The notes beneath the pieces were generated by a model. The model saw only the letters and a program-made list of their open reading frames with translations, was not told where the DNA came from and did not search any database. The translations under genes and the position numbers were made by a program. Positions 20,579-30,661 of a stretch of DNA of 64,000 bases are shown piece after piece; positions within the stretch are counted from its first letter, which is position 1; each line of letters begins with the position of its first letter. Source of the stretch: Phyllostachys edulis (lineage: Eukaryota; Streptophyta; Magnoliopsida; Poales; Poaceae); the NCBI GenBank assembly GCA_036346405.1, contig CM070562.1, positions 68,095,482 through 68,159,481 on the forward strand, in the 5' to 3' direction.

Positions 20579-22166
20579 GTCGTTCCACTGGTAAGGGGGG
20601 GGTTGTCCCGTGTTGCATGGTGTTGATGGCCGCCAACAACCCAACATTGCGGTCTATGATAAGGCATACGTTGGACCGGTCTCCCACCACCACCGTCTTC
20701 ACGTTCAATAAGAACCACAGCCAACTGGATGTGTTCTCGCTCTCCACAATGGCAAATGCCATAGGGAGAAGCTGGTCATTCGCGTCGGCCGCCACCGCAG
20801 TGAGGATCGTGCCCTTGTACCTCCCCGTGAGGAAAGTGCCATTCATCGTCATCACAGGACGACGGAACTGGAAGCCCCTGATAGCCTAAGCGAAAGCCCA
20901 GAACACCCAGTCCAGTATGAAATGGTTGGGTCCTTTCTCAGCATCTTCACGCTTAAGCTTGTTTATGTACGTGTCGGGGTTTGATTCGGCAATCTAGTGA
21001 AGCAATCTCGGCACATGGTTATATGTCTCTTCGTATGTCTTGTACATGGACTCAATGACCTTCTGCTTAGCTCGTCGGACCTTGTTGTAGCTGATTGGAT
21101 AGCCAACCTGATTGGCGACTTCCGACATCAGCAGCTTCGGGGAGACGAACACGTCCGCCGCAACTAGGTGCTTAATGAGGTTCACCACATATGCGGAAGT
21201 CACGTTCCGATGATGCCGCAGGGTTCGCTAAGCTCGCAAGTGTGGTTAGTCACCGCCTTGACCGCAAATACCAAGCCGGAGATATTTGCTCAGTGAGCGC
21301 TGACCTTGCTAGGGCAACCTTCCACTACGCATCTCACTGCGTAATGTCCAGGGTTAGACCGGAGCACTCAGCACACACAGTTGATGGACAAGGCGTACCG
21401 TACTATAGTTTGTTGCATGGCCTCCTTGCTAGGGAAGCACTACCCTACTAAGAGGCTTTCGGCATCAAACCCCCAGTGGGAGCCTTCTTCTTGTGGCAGT
21501 ACGAGCGAACGCACTGCGATGTCATCAAGTCTCAATACCATGTAAGGCACCTCTGATAACAAAATTCCCCCAATTGGACCACCAGCCTGGTGTGCGTCAT
21601 CGTCGCTACCATCCGAGCTTAGGTCGGCGTCCTCGTCGGACTCCAACACGAGAGCCTGGCCTGATAAATACTTGTAGCGGTCAATGCAGGCCGACCATCA
21701 CGATTCCGCCTCCTCATTTTGCACAAAATTATGCGCGGGACAAGGGACAATCCTCCGAGGCAGCACATTCCGTGCTACCGTCTTCAGGCTCAAGCTATGC
21801 TTGCCCACTTGTAGATGTCGTGGCATCATCAAGGTGGCCCGGCGCTCTGAGTACGAAATTCACGTACATCATCGGTCTCCCGTAAATGGCCGCCTCGAGC
21901 TGAGACGCAATCTGTATGTACTGGCTCCATACTACGCTTTCAGCCACCTTGATGAGCTCCCACACATCATTCGTGCAGGTGATCCCCTCGATCACAACTT
22001 TCTTCCTCGTTGCCTCCATGATGAACTCCCTCCGGATGCAACTCCAAAGCTCGTAAATATTCATTGCATCGAGCCCCTCCTTCCGGACCACCTTGTACTT
22101 GCATCTCGACAGGTCCAACCCACCAGGTCCGGCCTGTACGAGACCATCGTCATAAAAAACATACAA
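20579..22166 (-). pseudogene. MULE transposase, N-terminal half
   Basis: This is the N-terminal half of a MURA-like transposase. The start at about 22,166 (MYVFYDDGLVQAG) is followed by the N-terminal MuDR-type region, the segment QVGYPISYNKVRRAKQKV (about 21,060-21,130), and the MULE catalytic domain at about 20,590-20,860: NGTFLTGRYKGTILTAV, FAIVESENTSSW and CLIIDRNVGLLAAI. The first catalytic aspartate of the family (DGTFL) is asparagine here, while the second (IIDRN) is kept. Frames change several times between blocks, so no intact protein is made. The gene is interrupted at 20,578 by the solo LTR and continues at 9,006. A TATA box lies upstream at 22,721-22,728. Confidence 0.88.
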
Positions 22167-22720
22167 GTCTTGGATGTTCGAGATTACTTAAAGCCACAAC
22201 AACCCCATCTGCGGTACATTTGTGTAATTAGATACGACAAATTGCATGCAAGTGATGGATTACATATGTGTAATTAGATACGACTAATTATTTACCACTA
22301 AACTAATTAACAGAGATTAAACTAACTAATTACGACTAAACTAACCAATTGCAACTGATTAATTACCACTACAAAAATTACGAGTAGTTTATTCGCACTA
22401 ATTTAATATGCGAGACTATATAACCACTAAACTAATTTTGATTAATTAATTAATTTTCAGCGAACTAACTAATTACCTCTAAACTAATTAATTACCAGTA
22501 AACTAACTAATTAATGTAATAACAACAAAAGCATCCGACAAATTACTTGCCCTTCGCAGTAAGCTATCAAAAAAAGGAGCGACAAGCGACGAACAACAAG
22601 TAAATACTTGATCTCCTAAAAAAATTAATTATGTTAAGTTCTCTGAGTTCTCAACGACAAGCGCCAAAACGAGAAGCGAAACACAATTGGGATGAGCGAA
22701 GAGCAACTACGACATCTCGG
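22167..22720 (-). other. MULE 5' leader, AT-rich
   Basis: The stretch 22,200-22,520 is a low-complexity array of AACTAATTAATTAC-like words, probably an intron or leader of the MULE gene. No gene is seen. Confidence 0.4.
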
Positions 22721-22728
22721 TATTTATA
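22721..22728 (-). promoter_or_regulatory. Putative TATA box of the MULE gene
   Basis: The minus strand reads GACTATAAATACCGAG. It lies about 550 bp upstream of the MULE start with a GC-rich upstream region, in the right orientation for the transposase gene. It is a sequence match only. Confidence 0.45.
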
Positions 22729-23107
22729 GTCGAGCGAAGGAGGAGCCGCTACGTTGGCGCCAGGAATTTTGGATGCATTGTCTACGCGCAGCACTGCGGG
22801 CAAGGGGGGATAGCCGCGAGGAGTCGGTAGATGTGTGGAGGAGGGAGGATGGACGGTTCAAAATATGACCACCAGAGGGGGGCCGTGTGGGAGGGGGGAG
22901 AGCAGGGCTGGCGGGAAAGGGTAACACTTGGCGGGATAAAATGAGTACACTTAAATTGAATTACAAGACAAAATCAGAATGAGGAAAATTATGAAAAATT
23001 ACACCAAAAAGTGCACTGTGTTGCGAGCATTCACGTAAAATTTCATAATTTTAGGAACTAATTTGCTATATTTTAAAGTGCTTCGAAATTCGCAGATTAT
23101 CGGTCTC
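22729..23107. other. MULE upstream flank, no gene seen
   Basis: GC-rich to about 22,925, then AT-rich. This is where the MULE terminal inverted repeat would be expected. A matching copy on the other side of the element was not found by eye. Confidence 0.35.
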
Positions 23108-23154
23108 AACCCTAACCTAACCCTAACCCTAACCCGCAAAACCCTAACCCTAAC
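23108..23154. repeat. Interstitial telomere-like repeat
   Basis: About seven CCCTAA/CCCTAAA-type units (AACCCTAACCTAACCCTAAC, then GCAAAACCCTAACCCTAAC) occur in a 47-bp block. Unit length varies between 5 and 7, so it is a short degenerate tract and not a chromosome end. Short telo-box tracts also occur in plant promoters. Confidence 0.85.
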
Positions 23155-23161
23155 ACGTGGC
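23154..23161. promoter_or_regulatory. G-box/ABRE-like CACGTGGC next to the telo-box tract
   Basis: CACGTGGC directly follows the telomere-like repeat. Both are known plant cis-element types, but no gene that they would serve is recognised nearby. Confidence 0.35.
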
Positions 23162-23761
23162 AGCTGGGCGGGGTGTCCGCATTGTGGCCGTACGGCAACG
23201 CCACCACATGGCTACCGTGCGGAAGCGACGCGTGACGGGCTTGGGCGGCTGTGTAGTCGGAACGCTAATTTTGAAGATAAAAATTCGCTGCTACTATTTT
23301 TATAAATATGAAATAAAATTATGCTAATACGGCCAAAAACTCATATCGACACACTAGGTAAATTGTTACTTCGTATACGCGCGCTAGCTCCTGAAACTTG
23401 GGCTTATGGTCGATCTAGAACTTTTTATTTGTTTGTTTGGTCATTTGTTCGTGTGCAGTCTGTGGAAGCAGGGGAAACCGCCAAAACGCGTGGCATTGGG
23501 AACGAAACCGACGCCTCTCGTCTCGTGGGAGACAATTGACAGAGAGATCTCACGCAATCTTGCCATTGAACCGGCATGTTCATCGCAGGTTTCTACAAAT
23601 AGCTCGATAAGCATCCAATAGTGTCGAAAGAATTTGTGCTACCATTCCAAAACGAAAGAAAGGAAATGAAGGGAAACCGTCGGCGGTGTTGCATGCATGC
23701 ATGCTCCTCGCTCAACGCTTTGGCGTGTTGGGACCTCCTATGCGTCTATGTAGTGTACACG
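23162..23761. other. No gene seen
   Basis: Mixed-composition single-copy-looking sequence between the telomere-like tract and CACTA-D. It contains a GCATGCATGCATGC run near 23,690. Short open frames lack any recognisable domain. Confidence 0.4.
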
Positions 23762-23776
23762 TACTACTACAGGAAC

Positions 23777-24132
23777 CGACATCACAGACGGTTCGGAACC
23801 GTCATCACAGACGGTTTCCGAACCGTCTATGTTTGTTGATGCGTGATAACAGATATTATCACGAGCGGTACAAAACCGTCATGTCTGAAATATCACAAGC
23901 GGTTTTATTAAAAACCGCAGCGAAGTCAAGTATCACGAGCGATTTCAGCGACAACCGTCGTGATGCGAGAATATCACGAGGCGGTTCTAAATAAAACCGC
24001 TCGTGATTTGTGACTACCACGGCGGCTTTTATATAGAACCGTCGTGATATTCTCCTATCCTGAGCGGTTTGCTGTCGAAACCGTCTGTGATACTTGCCTT
24101 CCTGACGGTTTTAACAAAAACCGTCTGTGATA
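23777..24132. repeat. 3' subterminal repeats of CACTA-D
   Basis: Alternating ATCACAGACGGTTC, ATCACGAGCGGTT and AACCGTCTGTGAT units directly inside the left terminus. Confidence 0.9.
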
Positions 24133-24164
24133 GCTCATACCCGCCCACAATTTCTTTGTTTTCT

Positions 24165-24188
24165 GGCTAGCCTCGGGAATTGCTAGCC
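24165..24188. repeat. GGCTAGC hairpin at the 3' end of CACTA-D
   Basis: GGCTAGC / GCTAGCC with loop CTCGGGAATT, followed on the plus strand by ATGCCCTC. It is the reverse-strand equivalent of the hairpins at 6,613 and 19,734. Confidence 0.75.
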
Positions 24189-24339
24189 ATGCCCTCGAAA
24201 ACAAGCATTCACGTAAATGATTCAAGCAATCACAAAAACAGCATTTCACAATAATGATTCAGCGACCATGACAACTCAAAGTGATCATTACTCAAAATAA
24301 ATTACAAAAGATCGCATTTGTTCAAGTATTGTCGCTATA

Positions 24340-26045
24340 GTTACAACTAGATTACAATTGTTTGCGTTGAGAGGTTTTAGTGGGGTGATGCTCTAGGTTT
24401 TAGTGGGGTGATGCTCTAGGTTGGCGCAGAGCTTCCCTTGAATGTCCTTGATCTCTTCCGCAACGAGTGAATCACATTGTAAATCCAAGACCTGTCGCTA
24501 CCAATTAAGAGTAAAGTAGTAAGCTATATATATTTAAATTTATAATTAGGAAATAATTATTTCGAGATTGACAAACCTCAGGATCCTTCTTCTTAGCTGT
24601 AAGGATTAGCTGCATATGATAGCAGACGTAGATTGCACATAACTCATCATCTTTTTGCTGGCGGCACTGCAAAAATAGAATTACATATATAGGTATAGTC
24701 AGTTCGAGACGCGTTATTATGAAGTATGATATAGTATTATTGTGTTGTAGCACGTACTGGAAAATCCATCCTGTGTGTTAGTTGGGCGCTCTTTCCATCG
24801 TATATTCCTTTGTTGGCAACATAATTGATGAACGACCTACATGATTCGAAAAAGTTATCCTCGGCCATTTCAAACGAATGAAGACTACAATAGAGTTATG
24901 TAAGGAGGAAATGAGCATACCTCTCGAGTATTCCTCTTAGAGTGCTGAAGTCGTGCTTGTTGCGGTTTAGGGAATCAAGGTATATCACATGGTTCCTCTT
25001 GGGTATAATAACTAAAAGGATCCAATGGTACCTACTCATGTATGTTGCTATAGTCATTAAACCTAAGTTCGTGCTGCGTATAATGTACAAATGAAATTTG
25101 TATAGCAAGTAGTGACACTTACCCCTGGTTGTAGGGCACCACTATATACTTCATGTTCCTCTGTAGAAGCAATGACCTCGTTATGTATTTCTCGTGAAGC
25201 ACGAGTCTTGTAGGATGGTTTGCAGCGATACCACGTGTGGGCGAGAAACCCACCGGTTCTTTCCATTCCGGACATTTTGCAAAGCATGTATATATACATA
25301 AGCAATGAGTTGTGATATTTATCGGTATTAGATGAATGTAGAACTTGATTATGCGCACTTACGATGTCCAACATCGTAGAAGCGAGGCGTCGAAGCCAGC
25401 GAGGTTGAATAGTTCAAATAAATCATTGAAGCCCACGACGAAGTACCTCGTCCCGTTGAAGAAATGCTTGTCCTCGTATCTGACGGTGATTCCAGTATCG
25501 GACCCCTTCTTTTGGGTCTTGTCCAAGTACCAGGCATGCAAAGCCTGACAAGCATGTCCAGCGTGCATTAATACTGCGCCGGAACACAACGGTTTTCCGA
25601 TGATGTATTTCCCGGGTATCGCGGACTTCCCGGGTATCGCGGACTTCCCGGACTTCTCGGACTTCCCGGACTTGGGGGCGCTATGCGTTCGTTGATTTCG
25701 ATTTGGCCTTAGCGATTGGCATCGTCTTTTTGTGAGACGACTTCGGGAACCGATCGTCGCGCTTTTTTTGTTGTTCTTGGCGTCTTCTCCACGGGAATCG
25801 AAGAGGTGGCCTTTTGAGGCGAAACATGAGGTGGAGTCATCGAGGTCCGTTGGAGAGGAATGGTCGTGTCGGATCGCGCCTTCTTTGGTTCGAGCGATGT
25901 TCTTCTTGGGCCTTTGGATAAAGAGGGCGGCATCCCTAGTGTTGTGATCTCTTCGTTCGGGCAAATGTCCAGCGGGATGGCTCGGAAATTGACATGTACC
26001 ATATCCACCTGGACCTTGGTGTAACCGTGCACCAGCTGGGCACAC
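24340..26045 (-). pseudogene. CACTA gene 2 remnant with Ulp1-type protease domain
   Basis: On the minus strand, from about 26,045: a TNP1-like segment (VHGYTKVQVDMVHVNF), a basic linker with repeated KSGKSEKSGKS units, then KYIIGKPLCSG and the Ulp1-like domain with RYFVVGFNDLFELFNL (about 25,400-25,450). The catalytic histidine is in HWILLVIIPKRNHVIYLDSL (about 25,020), with the aspartate in YLDSL. The cysteine is in ELCAIYVCYHM (about 24,640). In contrast to CACTA-C, the His, Asp and Cys blocks are all intact here, each in its own exon with GT/AG borders. The 3' exon carries a 24-bp tandem duplication (CTAGAGCATCACCCCACTAAAACC at about 24,372-24,419). The upstream part is out of frame with the transposase start to which it is joined. 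Confidence 0.75.
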
Positions 26046-26618
26046 GTTTCCCTCCGGAAGGATGTCCGCTAGGAGACCTAACAACACCGTGAAACTCTTA
26101 TCGGACCAACCATTGCTTGCCTTCAATTTCAGCAGTTCAAGCACGGTTGACAACCTTGTATATTCCAGCTTGCAACTAGGGAACAAAGGTCTCACCGAGT
26201 CCTCCCTTAAGCCCTCGAATTTACAAAACTCTCTCTCACTGTAGTTCTCTTTTGCATCGCGTAGCATCTGATCCAGATTGTCATCGTGTGACATATCCTC
26301 ATCAAAAGCGATCTGATCCACATCCCGTATCGTTGACTTCCTCGGCGGTGCCGTCATTACTAACTTCATGTGTAATAATCTGCTCTTCACCGTGAGTGGT
26401 CCAACATGTATACCCTTTTGTGAAGCCCCTTCGAATCAAGTGCGCTTCTATTTGCGCCGCATTGTTAAACATCTTCAAATTACATAATCAATGCATGGAC
26501 GATTACATAAAATTTATCTCCTTCTTCAACATATCACCTTTCGCGGCTCTTCTAAAAGCAACCACGCCATTAATGTACTCTTGACTCACACGGTTCTGCT
26601 GTACATCGGTTTGATCCA
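26046..26618 (-). pseudogene. CACTA transposase N-terminal stub fused to gene 2
   Basis: Starting at ATG 26,618 the minus strand reads MDQTDVQQNRVSQEYINGVV, matching the transposase start of CACTA-C. Through LELLKLKASNGWSDKSF and LLADILPEGN it is clearly transposase. At about 26,045 it passes directly into gene-2 sequence without a stop, so one open frame of about 340 codons (26,390-25,359) crosses the deletion junction. Upstream of that, stops (for example in the MYCPC block) interrupt the original reading frame. An acceptor (GTAGTGTAG) precedes the ATG. Confidence 0.8.
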
Positions 26619-27652
26619 TCTACACTACGCATGTAACAAATTAGTGTCAAAATTGATTAGCGATTAATTTATAGCAAATATAAAGGGTTATAGATCGTTA
26701 CCCTCGGAGGTCACGAAGAAAATCGATTCCTCTCCTTTCCTTCTCCTCTCTAAGGTGGCGCAATGGGGAGGAGGTGGCGGGTGTTGGAGGCGCTTAGGGC
26801 AAGGGTCCAACCTTCTCCTCTCTAAGTGGCGAACGGATAATTATTGATTATCTGCATGATTGTTGATTAGATACGAGACAAAAGACAAGAGGAAGATCCT
26901 AATTAATAACTAGCAAGTTGGTCCGCGATTGCTTGTGTATCCATTTTCATATAATTGAAACAATAAACCTTTGTGATGACGTTTCTTCATGGATATAAAT
27001 GGAGGAAATATAAAATACATCATTGCACATGTGACTTATCTTGGTGTGTCATAAATTCTTCTTTTTAATCTGTTCTAGAAAACTACTCATGAAATTAGTT
27101 CTGATTAAGACTTTCACTTCTTTGCGTACTTACTCGTTTTGTCTCATCGTTGCACAAAGGAATTACACAGATTAATTAAAGGCTACATGTTTTGCTTTTC
27201 ATTTTCTACAAATAGGGTCCATCAAATTGAGAGCTAGATGTACGTCGTTTTGCCTTTTCCCATCAAGTAGTATTAATTGAAACCTAAACCCTATGCTTCC
27301 GATTAAGGAATACAACAAAGAAAACAAAACATTAGCGTCTATGTACAGAGTAGCAAAGTCAGGGAAATTCACTAATCAATAGAGTGGAAAAAGGATAATC
27401 AGTATTACTTCATCTGTTTAATTAGGGGAGAAATCGCAGGTTGGAGGAGCTAGGGAGGAAGTGGCACGCACTGGGAGGAGAAGCTAGCTACAGATCTAAG
27501 TGGAGCCCAAAGACAGAGAGGGCAGTTGATTATATTTATCCAAACCACACAGGCAGCAGAGAATGGCAGAGGCACAATGGCAAGTCTTGGCAATGAACCG
27601 GCCAGCGATCTGGCGAGAGGATGTGTCGCGCTCAATTTATACGCAGTGGGCA
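26619..27652 (-). other. 5' leader and intron of CACTA-D
   Basis: AT-rich non-coding sequence with a GC-rich patch at 26,690-26,830 and another at 27,430-27,640. The order matches the leader plus intron in front of the transposase in CACTA-C. No gene is seen. Confidence 0.45.
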
Positions 27653-28020
27653 TATCACAGACGGTTTTTACATATCACAGACGGTTCTTAATAAAAACCG
27701 TCTGTGATAGATGACTATCACAGACGGTTTGTAAATAGAACCGTATGTGATATTACACAGACGGTTCTATTCACAAACCGTCTGTGATAATCACCCAAAT
27801 CACAGACGGTTTGTAAATAGAACCGTCTGTGATATTACACAGACGGTTATTAAATAGAACCGTTTGTGATTGGGGTGATTATCACAGATGGTTCTATTTA
27901 CAAACCGTCTGTGATATATGACTATCACGAGCGGTTCTAAAAATACCGTCGTGATATTCTTCGCGCCACCGCAGTGCGGCAATGGCCAACACAGACGGTT
28001 CCAAAGGAACCGTCTGTGAT
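27653..28020. repeat. 5' subterminal repeats of CACTA-D
   Basis: Well-preserved ATCACAGACGGTTC / GAACCGTCTGTGATA palindromic pairs. This is the least decayed array in the window, consistent with CACTA-D being the youngest insertion or from a recently active family. Confidence 0.9.
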
Positions 28021-28056
28021 GGGGCGTCTACTATAGCCTGTTTTGTAGTAGTGACG

Positions 28057-29949
28057 TTACAAAAGAGAAAATCGAGTGCTCATAAACATCTATACACACT
28101 ATTGTATGCATGGGGCCATTTTGGTAATTTCTCAATTAGAGAAAAGAAGAAAATAGAAAAGAAAAGAAAATGATGGGCCCACCTATCATTGGGAGGGAGA
28201 GAGGATAAGGTTGGAGACTTGGTCTCCAACCCGAAGCTGCACACGGATGGATTTTTCCCCTCATGGCGGTGGCGCATGCATGGAGTTGGGTGGCTTGGGC
28301 AAATTTCGTGCTGGCCGTTGGCTGCGTTGTGGCCTCCTCCTTCTCTTCTTAAGGGGTTCCTCCTTCTCATTCTTCTCCTCGTACGGTACACAGGGCTCTC
28401 CCATGTTTTGTTCTTCCTCTCCTCTCTCGATTTGATTTTTGTCCTCGGGCCATGTGGGTTGCTGCGCTACCGTGGTTGAGCACGGTGCCATCGACGACAA
28501 GGTTCGGGCTTTTCCCCTCCTTGCGCACCCCTATCTATCTTCTTGAGCCATCTCCTTCTCGAGGTTGCTGTGAGTAAGACAGGGAGTGCGCCGTCGTAGT
28601 TGGGTCCGGTCGGCTCGGTTCTTGATTTGGGTGAGAAGGAAGGTTCAGTGTTGTGGATTTTCTCTTTGGTGCATTCGGCCGGTGCATTTTGCTGTTAATT
28701 CTTGTGCGGCATTCTTCTCGGTACCTCGACTTCACGTTTGGTGTATCCCAAATTGTGAAGGACGACATTGTATCTCCGACAACCACGCCCGTTCACTGCG
28801 GCACAGTGGGTTGATTGGTTTTTTGAGACAGCGCATCGACGTGCCTTGCCGATCGACTCGGTGCCTTGGTAGTGTTAGTTTCATACTATCTTGTTTTGAT
28901 TTAATCTAGCGCTGGGGGACTTTGCATAGTAATGTTTGTGGGCTCGGTATATGCTCGATGAGGATTGATGTCACTTGTGAGATTAGATTGACAACCTTGG
29001 TTATAAATCAGACTTGTGCTTGTTAATTGTATATTGTTGTCAAGTTGATGATTCATCTATATTAATAGTGTCACATAACTCTGTTTTATTCTGTGGTTCG
29101 GTTGCTTCTCTGCTGACCGAATTTGATTAATGTTAATATCTGATCTTGCACTTTGATATCTTGTTCCTTCTGTTGGCCGAAAGTATTATGCGTTGTTATT
29201 GTGACTTATGAAATAATTCAATATTTGTTCTTGTCATCGTGGTAAGGCATTTAGTTCAGCTCAAGATCTGATTTATTTCTTAAAAATTGTCATATCTAAT
29301 TAGTGAAAAGACTAGACAAAAGTAGTGAGGAGGTCAAGAATAAATCTTGAGCAGCCCGACATCTGAGAGCAATAAATAACCATCTAAAATCTAAGCAATA
29401 TGCTGATTTTGTATGTTCACATGACCTATCTTTGAGCATATTATCATGTTTAATTGACATGAAAAGATTACATTTTAAACTTCATGTTTATATGTCATTT
29501 AGATGTTGCTAGAAATATCCCTTAATGATCATAATTATTGCTGGATTAATTTATGAATATTTGCTAAAACCGTTAATTTTACAACACACGCTACATATCG
29601 GGTGGTACCTACCCTTCGATTCTAAACCAACGTTATTTTAGAATGTGTAATAATGTGTGCGGTTACGATTTTCGAACATAATTTAACCACAAATGTACAC
29701 ACAAGCATCTGGACTTGTCACACGAAAATAACATTGGTAAATTTGTCATCCAAAGTATCTACACATAATTGCATTTTTTTTAATCAACTTTACTAACCAA
29801 TATGTTGCAATTAAAAATGGTAGTTAAAAGTGGTGCACGGGAGACTCTACGGCGGTGTCTAGAATCCGACTAGCTAGAACCACTGTATACATGTTTCTCG
29901 CAGAAGATCAATGGCACACACACATGATAAAAATAGCAGCGTTCTGGAA
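28057..29949 (+). other. Leader-plus-intron-like sequence, no coding gene
   Basis: Bases 28,190-28,900 are GC-rich and include TTCTTGTGCGGCATTCTTCTCGGTACC, close to the donor region of CACTA-C gene 2 (14,464 onwards: TTCTTGTGCGGCATCCTCTCTGTGAG). Bases 28,910-29,600 are T-rich and intron-like. The phrase ATTTGCTAAAACCGTTAATTTTACAAC at 29,565 resembles 15,376-15,405 in the CACTA-C intron. It may be another CACTA gene-2 5' part into which CACTA-D inserted. No open frame with a domain is seen. Confidence 0.35.
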
Positions 29950-29988
29950 CGTCTGAATCGGCTACCTAGAATTTACAGGCCACAGAGC

Positions 29989-30088
29989 TGCATGACGAAG
30001 ACTGTCTGGGAGTGGCTACGGAAAAGAGGGTGCGCAGCGCTGCGCACTTGCATGACGAAGACTGTCTGGGAGTTGCTACGAAAAAGAG
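29989..30088. repeat. Two-copy tandem repeat
   Basis: GCATGACGAAGACTGTCTGG.. through GCTACGGAAAAGAG occurs at 29,989-30,028 and again at 30,050-30,088, about 61 bp apart. The intervening CTGCGCACTTGCAT recurs at 30,245. Confidence 0.75.
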
Positions 30089-30105
30089 CCAGCAATTCCT
30101 GGCAC

Positions 30106-30245
30106 AGTGACGCTGGAGTAACTGGACTGGACGGCCCAATTTACTCGAAGCTACCGGATTAAGGTGGTAGATGGTGGAAGAACAGCTGCATGCATGTCGA
30201 GGCGAGGCGAAGGAACGGCAACGTGTGGCAGGAAATGGCAACCGG
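30106..30245 (+). repeat. Left copy of a ~140-bp flank duplicated around copia-1
   Basis: GTGACGCTGGAGTAACTGG through GGAAATGGCAACCGGC is repeated at about 38,010-38,155 with about 10 differences. The right copy touches the end of the right LTR, while this copy lies 158 bp from the left LTR. Confidence 0.85.
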
Positions 30246-30403
30246 CCTGCGCACTTGCATCCCCATAGTTTCGATTATTCATGCATTTTGTCCCTTTGTC
30301 AAATAGGTTCGAGTACCCTATTAGGAAAGACAGACAGGTGACAGTTGTGTGAGAAGAGGACCGATTGGGCAAGGCAGCTCAACAAGCATTATGGTGAGGT
30401 CAT

Positions 30404-30661
30404 TGTTGATGAGCAACTGTCGCTGACGAGTCCAGTCTGATCGTTTATCGTATAGACAAGTGTAGAATCGTATAGATCAATACAAGAACAAATAGTAGAT
30501 TGAACACAAAGAGAGACAAAGGTGTAGGAGGTGTTTCATCAAGCGATCAGCTTTTTATAATGACTAGCACCCCCTATTTATAGCCTAGAGACCATGCTAG
30601 GGTTTGGATGGGGCGCCCATCCATGGACCGGCTGCTGGGCCAAGCCTATGATTTTCCAACA
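30404..30661 (-). repeat. Copia-1 3' LTR
   Basis: 258 bp, TG...CA on the plus strand (TGTTGATGAGCAACTGTCGC to GATTTTCCAACA). It shares the block ATCAATACAAGAACAAATAG with the other LTR. Confidence 0.88.

Larger units (their letters stand above)
23762..28053 (-). mobile_element. CACTA-D, internally deleted En/Spm element (4,292 bp)
   Basis: Minus-oriented. The 5' end is at 28,053: reverse complement CACTACTACAAAACAGGCTA, the same as CACTA-C apart from one base. The 3' end is at 23,762: TACTACTACAGGAA, with C to T at the first base. Target duplication ACG flanks both sides (23,759-23,761 and 28,054-28,056). Compared with CACTA-C it lacks most of the transposase, the second promoter, the hairpin-repeat intron and the TNP1 core. 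Confidence 0.94.

Noticed and set aside
23108..23154. Chromosome end or ancient telomere fusion
   Set aside because: Only about seven irregular units in one orientation. Too short and imperfect to claim a fusion.
2168..28020. Regularly spaced palindromic repeats that look CRISPR-like
   Set aside because: They are CACTA subterminal repeats: both orientations alternate, spacers are not unique equal-length segments, and they sit just inside CACTA termini in a plant genome.
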